DNA of 64,000 bases from Conus ventricosus (GCA_018398815.1 CM031618.1:46513252-46577251); one strand, 5' to 3'. Numbered from the stretch's first letter, positions 35,073-45,914 are shown. Notes: generated by a model not told the origin, from the sequence alone. A program made the numbers and translations.

Positions 35073-35074
<2 letters not shown>
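34690..35074 (+). repeat. Probable retroposon 3' end
   Basis: Unique-looking sequence ending 'AATATGAATTGAATTGAA', a short-unit tail like those of SINE or LINE 3' ends, directly before (CA)n. A G13 run lies at 34,959. The class is not determined. Confidence 0.3.
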
Positions 35075-35251
<177 letters not shown>

Positions 35252-35289
35252 AGATAAAACATCTAAAAGGTTCTGGCAAAACTGAGCAG

Positions 35290-35960
35290 TTTGTTTGTTC
35301 ATTTAGTTTAACATCCCTCCAGCTTTCACTGATTTAAGATGCATTCCCCTTGTGTGGAACAACATCCCCCTGTGGACAGAGCTACAGAGAGAGTTAAAAA
35401 ACGCACAAACTGATAAACTTGTAGCACCTGGTACCGGATGTACAGATGTACTTGACCCTAAGATCATCAGGTGGTCATTTTTCATCACCTGTCATTTAGC
35501 CAACCTAATACCCACATGGTATGGCTGTGGTGTTTTCAGAAAAAGATATAAACTAGCTTACACCCTGGTGCCCTTGATCTTGAGTACCCCAATACCAGCA
35601 CCCCAAACACCAGATTCCGTACAGATTTACATGATATCTGATAGTCCCTGAAAAGGCCAATAGCGCAAGAGCTATACTAAATGTGCATGGTGTGACAAAC
35701 GTGTCGCTCAGCAATTGTTGTATTCATAAATTCAACAGTGGCCAATATCTAATGGTTCACAAATTTTCATAGTTTCTGGTGCTTCTTTTAAAGGGCACTG
35801 ACTGACTGATTCAAATGCACCACTGGAAAATGTTGCCACACAGCAAGTGTAATATTTTGGAAGATCTCCTGCAGTGTTCATGAAGGATGGCCATCTATTA
35901 TGAACTCCTCATATCTTCTTCATTCATGAAGGATTACCATGTAATCTCATCTGTAAATAG
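35290..35960. other. Unique sequence, nothing recognised
   Basis: A 99-codon plus-strand ORF (35,352-35,651) contains 'MWNNIPLWTELQRELKN', which weakly recalls LINE C-terminal tails. It is too short to assign. Confidence 0.3.
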
Positions 35961-35964
35961 GACA

Positions 35965-36200
35965 TAATTGATGGCGACAAAAGTGGTTGATGGGTGGGGA
36001 CAAAACTTGTGACCTCGCCCCTGGCGACAAAAGTGGTTAATGGAGACGACAAATCTCGTGACCTTTCCTGGACCCATGGACGACAAAAGCAGTTAAGGGC
36101 GACAAAAATGGTTACCAAATTGGGAACAAAACTCGTGAGGTACGACAAAATTCGTGAGGTACGTCAAAAGTGGTTAAAGACGACAAAAATGGGCGCTAGA
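35965..36200 (+). repeat. Modular repeat family Z, copy 2
   Basis: Units such as 'GGCGACAAAAGTGGTTGATG' alternate with 'GACAAAACTCGTGAGGTAC' variants. The inverted match is at 26,702-26,965. Both copies have 'GCGCC' near one end and 'GGCGACAAAA' at the other. It lies about 170 bases before the truncated 5' LTR of the gypsy element. Confidence 0.75.
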
Positions 36201-36561
36201 GACGTGCTGTTTGGGTTATACGAAAAGAAATCTTCACATAATTATATGTGCATCAACAACATTTTTGCTAATGGGTAAAATATGTATAAACAAGATTAAA
36301 AAGACAAAGTCATCGATATCATATAAAATGGTTTTCAACATAAAGACACAGTTAAGGAAGTTAATGTAGATAGATAACTTACACGGACTGTCTTCGTGTT
36401 TCAGCCCTTCCCGGTGCTGTGGCAGCACCAGTAATGGAATAGGCGACTGTGACAGTCCACAAGTATTTGGTCTCCAGTGCTGTGGCAGCACCTAATTGAT
36501 TCCAGGGTTGGAGAACCTAGTTGAAGAGGACAACGATTGCGGCAGTCGTGAGAGAACTTTA

Positions 36562-37097
36562 CACACGGTTCACACGAGAGCAACTTTTACTGCCAACAAA
36601 TAGACCCCAAAAGTTGCCAACTCGATGTGCAACAAATCAAAAATAGATTTTGGCCAAAGTTGCTTCGTCATATGTGAACGCAAGAGGCAACTATATGGCA
36701 ACTCCGTAGCTCCGCCCCTTTTTCGTGCTTGCATGCGTGTGGAAAAAAGCGAGAAAAGCGTGGCGCACGTGCCGCTTTTTGTCGCACGCATGCACTTCGC
36801 TCCGCCCCTTTTTTGTTGCCTACCGGATATACTTGTGTTGCCAAGCTGTTCACACAAAAGCAACTTGAAGTTGTCATGCAAAAGTTGCCAACCCCACCAA
36901 AAGTTATATCTCCGGACGTTCAACTTTTGGCTGTGACAACTTCATAGGCAACTTTTATTGGGAAAATCCAATGGGGTCTAATTGGTTTATAATGAGTTGC
37001 TGTAGTGACAACTTTTGAAGCAACAATGTAGCAACACATAGGCAACTTGGAGTTGCCACCCATTGTTGCCTCATTGTTGCACTCGTGTGAACCAGGC
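36562..37097. mobile_element. 536-bp MITE, PIF/Harbinger-like ends
   Basis: Ends 'GGTTCACACGAGAGCAAC' and, inverted, 'GGTTCACACGAGTGCAAC' (one mismatch in 18). It is flanked by TTA on both sides (36,559-36,561 and 37,098-37,100), and the 3' LTR shows the empty site. A 3-bp TTA duplication is typical of PIF/Harbinger elements. It has no transposase gene, so it is non-autonomous. The interior repeats the word GCAACTTTT or its complement several times. Confidence 0.75.
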
Positions 37098-37134
37098 TTA
37101 AAGAATTTGTCATGTTGACCCACTATGATTTTTG

Positions 37135-37406
37135 GGTTACTTCCCATTTGGTCTACTCCCATTTCGCCTACTCAGAAATGTGTGAGCACGACTTGGCCTA
37201 ACGGCCTTCGTTCATTCGTCCTTCGTCCTCTCTCGGGCTTCGCCCTACTCTAATCTAAAGACCATCGATTCTGCTTTGGAGTAGACTGGGACACTGGTTA
37301 CGCCAGGGGGAGCCTTGCAGTATGGTCAGTATGGAAATAGACGAAATGGGAGTAGTAGACGAAATGGGAGTAGACGAAATGGGAGTAGACCAAATGGGAT
37401 GTCACC
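37135..37406. mobile_element. 272-bp MITE, copy 1 (family W)
   Basis: Starts GGTTAC and ends GTCACC, with near-inverted ends made of 'CCCATTTGGTCTACTCCC' and its complement. An 8-bp duplication GATTTTTG flanks it (37,127-37,134 and 37,407-37,414). The right end has four GAAATGGGAGTA-type modules. No ORF. A copy I could not distinguish from it, reverse-complemented, is at 56,201-56,472. Confidence 0.85.
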
Positions 37407-37793
37407 GATTTTTGATTGTCCCCCTGGGTTGGAACTCAGACATTGTTCCTGTATTTTAAGCCATCTTTAATTCTTCTTTGGGAAAGTGTATAAATTGTTT
37501 CTCCATTGAGGAGGAGAAACCTGTAAAAGAAGTTTTTGTGAATTACTATGTATAATGAGATGAAATTTGGTCCCAGCTAGTGGATCTGTGGAATGTTTGT
37601 ACCTCCACTGGAGTGGAGGAACAGAAGATTTGAAGATTTGGAAAGTTGATTATCGTTTAGTAAATTATTCCCCGCAGAGGAGGGGAAGAAGAAGAGTTAT
37701 CGTAGTGCACCTTCTGGTTGTTTGGAGAGACTGCGCATGCACGAAGTGAATGCTGAGCTGAGTGCGTGCATGCATTTGTGCTCAGTGTGACAG

Positions 37794-37811
37794 TGGTGAC
37801 CCCGACGTAGA
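37794..37811 (+). other. tRNA primer-binding site
   Basis: 'TGGTGACCCCGACGTAG' begins one base after the 5' LTR. TGG complements the CCA end of a tRNA. The tRNA species was not determined. Confidence 0.7.
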
Positions 37812-38870
37812 ACTAGGGATTTAAAAAAAAAAATATCCCCTCAAAGGAAAGTAAGTATTATTGATTGTTGTGATCACTATTTGCAGTTTTTATTTTTCAT
37901 TTGTTTTTGTATGTGTGTTTTCAAGTGTTTGAGATTTCTTTTGGTTGCTCTACTCTGTTAAGGTTTTTTTGGGGGTAGGTTTCCTTTTGACCCTTTTCTC
38001 CCCCTCAGGACTGATAGCCTCAACCTCCTCTTGCTCATACCTGACAGCAAGGGGCAGGGCGTTGATTTTCTTTTGGGTTGTTTTTTTTTTGGTGTGTTTT
38101 TCTGACTGCATATTTATTAGATTAATTGTTTATTGCATTGTGTTGTTAGTATATTGTGCGTATAATTATTTGAATACTTCCCCGTCTCCAGCTTTACAGT
38201 TGACAGTTGCCATTAGGGTGCTGTCTGAGGGTCTCTTTCGCTTTTTCTGATTTCACCTATCTATACCGGACCTGTCTATTCTTTCATTATCTTTTCACCC
38301 CCTTTACAAAAAATCTCCAAACCTTCTCTTCAATAGGCGCCTCTCTAGCTTCTTTTCATCATTGTCAACTTTGAGGTAGGATTTCCGTTAGTGTACGTTT
38401 TCTCCCCTCTTTTTAATTGTTCGTTAATTCATTTTTTTTTAAACTTTATATTCACTTTACGGCAAGTCATTTGTTTTGTAAACTCATCTATTTTGTTTTA
38501 CCAAGAAACTAAGTAAGAAAGTAACAACTACAATAAGAACAGTTAAGAACATAAACATTATAAACAATTTATTTCCGGGAAAAAAACTTTATATTGGGCT
38601 ATTAGTATTGGATTTTTTAGCTGTTTTTTTCCCTTTAGGAAAGAACATTGGTGAAAATCTCTTTTGAAAAGATCACATTGTCAATTCTTATTAGTGCTTT
38701 TCTTTTGTAAGCCTTTATTACTTTCCTGTTTATACTGGCATTTAAATTCTTTATTTGTACATACTGTAACAAAGTTTTTTTTTCTTTTGAAACGTATATA
38801 ACATCACATATTGCCTTATTTTAGTCATATTCAGTCATTGTTTCTTGTTTGTTTGTGGTAACTATTCATG
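37812..38870 (+). other. Gypsy leader region
   Basis: About 1.06 kb of T-rich sequence between primer-binding site and gag start, with no supported ORF. A long leader is not unusual for this kind of element. Confidence 0.5.
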
Positions 38871-38965
38871 ATGGAAAATTTTGATGAAAATATATGACAG
38901 GCCTAGCGTTTAGGCTTTGAAGGTGATAAATTAGCAAAGTATGTTTAACAATATATGGACAGGGC

Positions 38966-39019
<54 letters not shown>

Positions 39020-40180
39020 CAGAAACAACTAGAAGAAAAAGATAAAGAACGACAAGAAAACCTAAAAAGATAAAAAGATTAGAGTTTGAAGAAAAAAAAA
39101 ACTACAGAAAGAGATGGAAGAAAATAAAAAAAGATTAGAGTTTGAGGAAAAAAACTACAGACAGAGAGAGAGGATAAGGAACGGCAGTTTAGAGAATGAT
39201 GCGGAAATAAAAAAAAATTACAGGCATCGAGAGAACCTCCACCACCTCCACTGGTCGGTTCCGTGAGTACATTTCATCCGAAGTCAACATACATTCCGAA
39301 GTTGCCGCCGTTTGAAGAAAAAACCGACGACATTGACAGTTTTCTTTTTCGGTTCGAGAACCACGCTACATCTTGTGGTTGGCCAAAGAAGAAGTGGACA
39401 TCGTTTATCGCGTCGCTGTTTAAAGGAAGCGCTTTGGCACTATACACACACTCGCGGCAAAAGAAGGGTTGACTTGGGACCAATTAAAAGAAGAACTATT
39501 AAAGAAGTTTCAGTGTTCACCTGACCGTTTTTGTGAGCATTTCCGATCAGTTCGTCCTGACAAGGGAGAATCATTTCCGTCTTTAAAAAAAAAAAGAATG
39601 AGTCACTGTTTAGACAGATGGATAGAGTTAACAAAGACGAATAAGACTTTTTGAATCACTGTGAGACTTGCTTCTTCGAGAGCAACTTTTTCAGAGCGTC
39701 AGCAAAGATTTGGCCACTTTTCTTAAAGAAAGACAGTTCGATAACGTTGACGAAATGTGTCAGATGGCGGATCAGTACTGTATTGCTCATCTGGATAAAG
39801 GTGTTGCCCGCAAGGGGAATTCGTCCCTTTTCGAGTTTCATGCGGCATTTCAAATACATTCTGGACAAGGAAACCATAGAAGAGGAAATCGCGCTTCATT
39901 CCAAGGTCCTCACGGTTACACGTCTTTTGGCAACAGACAACGACCTTTCTGCGGTCAGGGCCATGACGGTTCTGGCGATTTCCGTCAGTACCAATACTCA
40001 CCACCGGAAAGGCCTTTTCCTTTCCGAGGGCGTGGTGAACAACAACCACGCAGACCCTTTGGTCCAGTTCATGGACATGGTCGAGGTTCACAGATTGACA
40101 GTAACCAGTTGTCCGCCAACCAAACCATGCGTTGCCATTTTTGTGAGTGCAAATTCCATTTAAAACGGGACTGCCCTTTC
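38871..40180 (+). pseudogene. Gypsy gag with zinc knuckle, frameshifted
   Basis: The start is chosen at ATG 38,871 (MENFDEN), 1.1 kb after the LTR. A charged region follows, in which a (GA)n microsatellite (38,966-39,014) encodes Arg-Glu repeats likely to form a coiled coil. Capsid-like sequence follows: 'LPPFEEKTDDIDSFLFRFEN', then 'LTWDQLKEELLKKFQC' after a stop near 39,474, then 'ERQFDNVDEMCQMADQY'. A Gly/Arg/Phe-rich stretch leads to a CCHC knuckle, 'CHFCECKFHLKRDC' (40,133-40,174), which binds RNA. Gag forms the particle that packages the element RNA. Multiple stops and shifts are present before 39,668, after which it stays open into protease. Confidence 0.8.
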
Positions 40181-40888
40181 ATAGGAAGTAGAACAAAGAC
40201 TGGGTTTGTTTCCACTACATGTGAAGATCTTGCTTTGGCGCCAGATCAGTCCATTGATGGTCTTCTTTTGGAGGATTGCGCCATTAATGGTTCTGTTTTG
40301 CGAGATACAGGTTGCACCACAGCTGGTGTAAGGAAATGTTTTGTTCTACCGGACCAGTATCTTGACAGTGTTCAGAGATGCAGATCGTTTGGTGGAAAAA
40401 TTAAAACTTTTCCACTGGCAAAAATTTCCGTCGATACACCATACTACTCTGGGTCGCTTACCGCCTGTGTTATTGAGAATCCAGTTTGCGATTTGATTTT
40501 GGGAAATCTACCAGGTGTCGTGACAGTGCATGGTGGTGCTGGAGGATCTTTCATTCCTTGTCTCATTAGTACAAGATCAAAAGTTGTAGAGCAGGGAAAA
40601 CCAACAAAACCGCTCAAGGTTTCAAAACTGGATGAACTAAAAGTTACGCCTGACATTTTGAAGACTATGCAGAGAAGCGACGAGACACTAACGACTATAC
40701 TTTCTACTGTAACGCAGACTGTCTCTGACATACCAACGGACAAGCCGACATACATACTGGACTCTGACATCCTCTACAGGCATGTACGTAGACAAGACAA
40801 CAAACAGATTGTGGTTCCCAAACCTCTGAGGGAAACAATATTACATACGGCCCATTATGCATTGTTCGCAGGTCATTGCGGTATCTAA
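40181..40888 (+). pseudogene. Gypsy protease and integrase N-terminal zinc region
   Basis: Same frame as the gag zinc knuckle (open 39,668-40,888, 406 codons). The aspartic protease shows 'LRDTGCTTAGV' (DTG at about 40,303) and 'DLILGNLPG' (about 40,492). Downstream, 'YRHVRRQDNKQIVVPKPLRE' and 'HTAHYALFAGHCG' begin the integrase H2C2 zinc domain. A stop at 40,886 interrupts it, and the CxxC half 'YCRSCDICQ' follows at 40,950-40,978 in frame after the stop. Finding this zinc domain directly after protease, not after RNase H, is the key oddity of the element. Confidence 0.8.
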
Positions 40889-40980
40889 AGAACGTTAAAA
40901 AGAGTTCTGGATTCGTTGTTTTGGCCATGGATTACAAAGGAAGTTACACAGTATTGTCGCTCTTGTGATATTTGCCAAAA

Positions 40981-41007
40981 TCAACAACAACAACAACAAC
41001 AACAACT
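40981..41007. repeat. (CAA)n at integrase deletion joint
   Basis: About eight CAA units lie exactly between the CxxC half of the integrase zinc finger and the integrase C-terminal module. The catalytic core of about 200 residues expected here is missing. Confidence 0.9.
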
Positions 41008-41172
41008 AAAAAAGGTCCCTTTGATGTCATTGGAAAACTTTCTGGAGTGAACTACAAAGTGAAAATGGCAAATGCTGAAAAGGTATTCCATGTAAACATG
41101 CTAAAAAGTATGTTGAACGTACAAATGTTGCCATTAATGAGTCAATTGAATGGATATGTCCAGTGTCTGGAA
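41008..41172 (+). pseudogene. Integrase C-terminal (GPY/F-type) module
   Basis: 'KGPFDVIGKLSGVNYKV' followed by 'KVFHVNMLK', a typical GPY/F module and HVN(M/R)LK end of gypsy integrases. It lies upstream of RT. The frame continues only to about 41,110. Confidence 0.75.
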
Positions 41173-42050
41173 CAGATGTGGCTATTACAGAAATCATTGG
41201 TTCTGAGTTTGTACCTGATGTCACATACAGAGACAAAGCAAAGACTGTGCAAACAACAAATGTGGGATTGTTAACATCTACCAGTATAGATGATACTGTA
41301 CCTCTGCCCACTCTTTCTGTCAAGGGAAAAACTTATCATGATGTTGTTGTGTGTGATGATTTATCTTTGATTCAGAAAGAACAATTGGAAGGTATTTTGA
41401 AGGACTTTCAGGATGTCCTGACTGATGCCCCAGGGACAGTGACAGCAACTGAACCCCATACTGTTCAGTTGAGTACGGAAAACCCAGTCCGAGTCAAACC
41501 ATACCCCATCCCATTTGCGAAAAAAACAGGTTGTCGAAAGAGAAATTCAACTTATTCTCGAGTTGAAAGTTATTGAACCGTCCTCGTCACCATACAGCTC
41601 ACCAGTTGTATTGGTGGACAAACCTGATGGCTCGGTGCGGTTTGCATCGATTACAGAAAGTTAAACAAAATCACTGTGTTTGATGCAGAACCTATCCCAG
41701 ACATTGAGGAACTTCTTTGTCAACTGTCAGAAAGAAAAAAATTTGTCAAAATAGACTTAACTAAAGGTATTGGCAAATCCCGACGGCTGAAGCAGACAAG
41801 GAAAAAACAGCTTTTCAGACACCTTTTGGACTGTTTCAATGGACGAAAATGCCATTTGGATTACAAAACGCCCCAGCTTCTTTTGCCAGAATGATGCGCG
41901 CACTAAAACTTCATGTGTGGAGCAGTAAGTTTTTTTGATGACATTTTGCTTGCTGCAAAGTCATGGAATGATCTTCTGGATAACTAGAGCTGTTTTGTTT
42001 GGTAAATTCCGGAATGTTGGTCTGATGGCTAGACCATCCAAAGTTCGTGC
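41163..42050 (+). pseudogene. Gypsy reverse transcriptase, frameshifted
   Basis: A spacer with 'EQLEGILKDFQDVLTDAPGT' (41,163-41,576) is the usual lead into gypsy RT. Then, across several frame changes: 'SPYSSPVVLVDKPDGSVRF' (about 41,585-41,645), 'DYRKLNKIT', 'KKFVKIDLTKG' (motif A), 'MPFGLQNAPASFARMM'-type motif B near 41,850-41,890, and 'FFDDILLAAKSWNDL' (41,930-41,975), the catalytic box with FFDD for YxDD. The copy is inactive because the frame breaks at least five times. Confidence 0.8.
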
Positions 42051-42759
42051 TGGATTCAAGACTCTTGAGTTTTTGGGTCATGTCATTTCTGTTGGGAAAA
42101 TGACACCAGAGGAAAAGAAAGTAGAAAAGTTCTTGGCCTTGAAGAGACCCACTACAAAGAAACAGATAAGATCACTCCTTGGATTGTTGTTCTATTACAG
42201 AAGATATGTACCGCACTTTGCGTCCTTGACAGCCCCTTTGAGTGACTTAACAAAAGGAACAAAAAACAAAAGTATCGTCTGGTCAGATGAGTGCCAGAAA
42301 GGTCTGGAATGTGTTCAAAACACCCTCAGTTCATTCCCTGTGCTGCTTTTGCCCTCTCTTTCAGAGGATGTTGTTTTGAAAACTGATGCCGGCTCCAAAG
42401 GCATGGGAGCTGTACTTTTGCAAGAAAAGAATGGATTGTTACACCCTGTGCAATATGCAAGTAAAAAGTTATCTAACGCACAAGTCAAATACTCAACAAT
42501 TAAGAGCGAGTGTCTCGCCATTGTTTGGGCTTGTGAGAAATTTGCCAGATTCCTTACTGGGAGACAGTTTCGGTTACAAACCGACCACAGACCATTGACG
42601 TTTTTGCAGTCGTCCAAGACCAAAAATAGCAGACTGTTTAGGTGGCTTTGTCATTGCAGGAGTTCAAGTTTGACATTGAGCCATTACCTGGAACTCAGAA
42701 TGTCATGGCAGATTTTCTGTCCCGTGCATGAGTGCACAGTATCCTTCCTGCAGCTGTAA
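42020..42759 (+). pseudogene. RT connection and RNase H domain
   Basis: An open segment of about 240 codons. 'FLGHVISVGKMTPEEKKVEK' and 'FYYRRYVPHFASLTAPLSDL' form the RT thumb or connection. RNase H begins at 'DVVLKTDAGSKGMGAVLLQE' (catalytic Asp), followed by 'YSTIKSECLAIVWACEKF' (Glu) and 'LQTDHRPLTFLQ' (Asp). The last part (after 'LFRWLCHCR') is out of frame. No integrase follows before the 3' LTR. Confidence 0.85.
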
Positions 42760-43507
42760 CTGCATAAAAAAGAAAGTCTGTTTCTGCTGTTTGTTTTCAT
42801 TGTGGACAGACTTTATTGACATTTTGGCAGTGTTGTGTGTGCTACAGTCAATCTGAATTAATAATTAGTTGTGATTGATCTTTTTCCAAAAGTGCATACG
42901 TATTGGCATTGGTGTCTCATAGTAGGATCTACTTTGTGAATGTGTGCAGAATGCTTCATTTGATGTGATACAAGTAGGTTTTTTCACGTCGGCCCATTGT
43001 GAAGAATGAAAAAAAAAGTGTTTAACTTTCGAGTGGACTGGTATATTGTATATTCTTGCTTGAAGAAAGACTTTTTACTTGGCAAATTTTTCTCAAGTGA
43101 GTCATGAGGACATTCTCATTTTGTGAGGATGTTGGGACATATGATTATGTGACGACAGGCAAGAAAAAAGTGTGTTTACATTTTGGTATATATAAACATA
43201 ATTCTCATTTGGAATGATCAGTATCATTATATGTTCTTCGTGTCTGTGTGACGTGATTTGTGATGGAATATAATTTTTTTTTTAAGAAAAGAAAAAACTG
43301 TTTTGCATTTTTTTTTCAAACTAAGATTTTGAAATGTGATTTTGGATCTTTATGATGTTCATAAAAGTTAGTTCTATGCATTGATGAAAACTTGTGTGAT
43401 GAAAAATTAATAATTGATGGCTGAAGTTGTATATCAACTAGATATGTTTGTGTAGAACAATTTTTTTTTCTTGGCGACAAGTTTTTATTTCACCCCGGGA
43501 TGGGGGG
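42760..43507 (+). other. Gypsy 3' untranslated region and polypurine tract
   Basis: No ORF. It aligns with 61,616-62,520 in the inverted second copy. It ends with the purine run GGATGGGGGG just before TGTCATG, the start of the 3' LTR; this would prime plus-strand DNA. Confidence 0.75.
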
Positions 43508-44590
43508 TGTCATGTGACGTAGCCTCACATGGCGACATGTGACGTTCCGTCGCGTACGCCCTTATTTGATATAAGGCATGTCCCTAGGTAGGGAAAAGGA
43601 AAGGTAAAAGAAAGGATAATTTACGTGGCCTGACCAGTGTGATCGGTTGTCGCTGGTGGCTATAGATGTAGGGTGATTACTGGTTGAATCGATCAGGAAA
43701 ATGGACGGACGTTGTCCATTGGTCAAGTAACCAAGGGCCAGTAATGCGTAGAGTTAGATGAGTACTCACTGAATATGTACTCAGGAAGAGCACAGGAAGG
43801 AAAAATAAAGTATAGGAAGGAGATGGCTTGGGGACACTGACCAGACAGGTTGTTTGGAATTGCAGAACGAGATTCACCTGTAATCTACCATTACCAGGTG
43901 AGGTATAGACAGATGGGGAGAGAAGAGAGAGAGAGAGTTAAGAAAAGGAAAAAGTGAAAAGGGTTTATCATTATTCAGATTTTGAAATAGATTACTTACA
44001 CGGACTTCCTTCGTGTTTCAGCCCTTCCCGGTGCTGTGGCAGCACCAGTAATGGGGTAGGCGACTGTGGCAGTCGCACAAGTATTTGGGCTCCAGTGCTA
44101 TGGCAGCACCTGACTGACTCCAGGGTGTGGAGAACCTAGTTGAAGAGGACAACGACTGCGGCAGTCGTGAGAGAACTTAAAAGCGTTTGTCATGTCGACC
44201 CACTATGATTTTTGATTGTCCCCTGGGTCGGAACTCAGACATTGTTCCTATACTTTAAGCACTCCTTGATTCTTCTTTGGGAAAGTGTATAAATTGTTTC
44301 TCCATTGAGGAGGAGAAACCTGTAAAAGAAGTTTTTGTGAATTACTATGTATAATGAGATGAAATGTGGTCCCAGCTAGTGGATCTGTGGAATGTTTGTA
44401 TCTCCACTGGAGTGGAGGAACAGAAGATTTGAAGATTTGGAAAGTTGATTATCGTTTAGTAAATTATTCCCGCAGAGGAGGGGAAGAAGAAGAGTTATCG
44501 TAGTGCGCCTTCTGGTTGTTTGGAGAGACTGCGTGTGCACGGAGTGAATGCTGAGCTGAGTGCGTGCATGCATTTGTGCTCAGTGTGACA
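43508..44590 (+). repeat. 3' LTR of gypsy copy 1
   Basis: 1,083 bases, from TGTCATGTGACGTAGCC to CTCAGTGTGACA. It matches the LTR at 60,521-61,615 along its whole length, and the 5' LTR remnant over its last 600 bases. A (CA)n tract begins at the next base. Confidence 0.9.
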
Positions 44591-44635
44591 CACACACACA
44601 ACACACACACACACACACACGCACACACGCACGCA

Positions 44636-44667
<32 letters not shown>

Positions 44668-44677
44668 CACATACACA

Positions 44678-44722
<45 letters not shown>

Positions 44723-44778
44723 ACACACACACACACACACAAGCACGCATGCACGCATCGACGCAACACACACACACA

Positions 44779-44845
<67 letters not shown>
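44591..44845. repeat. (CA)n/(CGCA)n microsatellite
   Basis: CA with GCAC, CACCA and CAACA variants, starting immediately after the 3' LTR. Confidence 0.97.
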
Positions 44846-44847
<2 letters not shown>

Positions 44848-45895
44848 GTGGATGTGGGGTTGAAGGAAAGGATGAACGGGAGGTGCGAGTGTGGATTGCA
44901 GCTGATTAAAAGTAAACTATGCAGCAAACATAGCAGAATGAGTTTCAGTGCACCATACATTTGTACATGAATGAACCCAGATGCTCTGTATCAAACGTCA
45001 AAACATTAAGATCAGCAAGTGAATGCCATCTGTTAAAAAACACGCACAGTGCATGGTGAGTATGAGACAATTTCAGAGGGGGGGGGGGGGGGGGGGGGGG
45101 AGGAGATAACAGTGGGAAAAATAGGAAGATGGAGATCCCACTATTTTAAAAAAAAATAAAAAAAGTAAAATGAAATAAAAAGGAAAAAAAGTGGAAAAAA
45201 TTGGAGGTTGGAGGACAAAAATGTGTACGACTACAAAAAAGGTAGTTTAATATACTTTCGTTTAATATACTTTTGAGGCACACAATCATAAAATCATATT
45301 CATTACCAACGACGTTTATATTACCATTTTACATAACCGTTTGCATCTTTCAGTCCTTTTTTTTCTTTTTCTTTTCTTTTTTTTTTTCTCAGTAGGGATT
45401 TTAAGAGCACAGCATACCAGTTTTATAAGTTCGACGATACACATATCAGAAAGTGCATTTGTATCATTTTCTTTTTGAAATGGATGTTTATAATGTCTGT
45501 AAAAGTAAAACATTCTGCTGTTTGTACGACTTCTCACCATAAACACCAAATTAGTTATCAGATCTTTTCTTTATTATTATCTATCGACTCAATTATCTAT
45601 TTATGTATACACTTATATATTTATTTGTTTGTTGTATTTGTGGACTGATTTATTTACTTACTAATGAATTTGTTGGATTACTTGTACAGGTTGTCTTTTT
45701 TCAATGCATTTTCTTGTCTCATGAAAGAAGCATATTATAATTCTCAAACATCTGCATTTAAATGATTTGTTTGTAATACTCGGCAATGATGACATGATTG
45801 TTAGTCATACGATTTTTCACTTTATGATATAATTAATTTGGAAACCATAACCTACATGCTTTTGGGCTTTTAAAAAAACACACAAAAAAAACAAG
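44846..45895. other. Unique AT-rich sequence, nothing recognised
   Basis: About 1 kb containing a G24 run (45,079-45,101) and an A/T-rich 3' half. No gene or repeat partner was identified. Confidence 0.4.
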
Positions 45896-45914
45896 TCTGT
45901 GCAACATGCAAGGG

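Larger units (their letters stand above)
36368..37792 (+). repeat. 5' LTR, 5'-truncated, with two nested insertions
   Basis: Matches the 3' LTR from about 43,985 to 44,590 but lacks its first about 480 bases. It is enlarged by a 536-bp MITE (36,562-37,097) and a 272-bp MITE (37,135-37,406). It ends 'GTGCTCAGTGTGACA'. Since both MITEs are missing from the 3' LTR, they entered after this copy integrated. Confidence 0.85.
36368..44590 (+). mobile_element. Ty3/gypsy LTR element with Gmr1-like pol order
   Basis: Parts in order: 5' LTR remnant (36,368-37,792), primer-binding site (37,794), leader, gag (38,871-about 40,180), protease, integrase zinc and C-terminal pieces, RT, RNase H (to 42,759), a 3' untranslated region, a polypurine tract (43,498-43,507) and the 3' LTR (43,508-44,590). 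Normal gypsy elements carry integrase after RNase H. Here the integrase remnant lies between protease and RT, and nothing follows RNase H. Many frameshifts make it inactive. A second copy lies inverted at 60,521-64,000. Confidence 0.85.

Noticed and set aside
36570..36936. ORFs of 103-121 codons on both strands in the 5' LTR
   Set aside because: They lie wholly inside the 536-bp MITE and show no family residues.
39651..40163. 170-codon plus-strand ORF overlapping gag
   Set aside because: Alternative frame over the frame carrying the zinc knuckle and protease.
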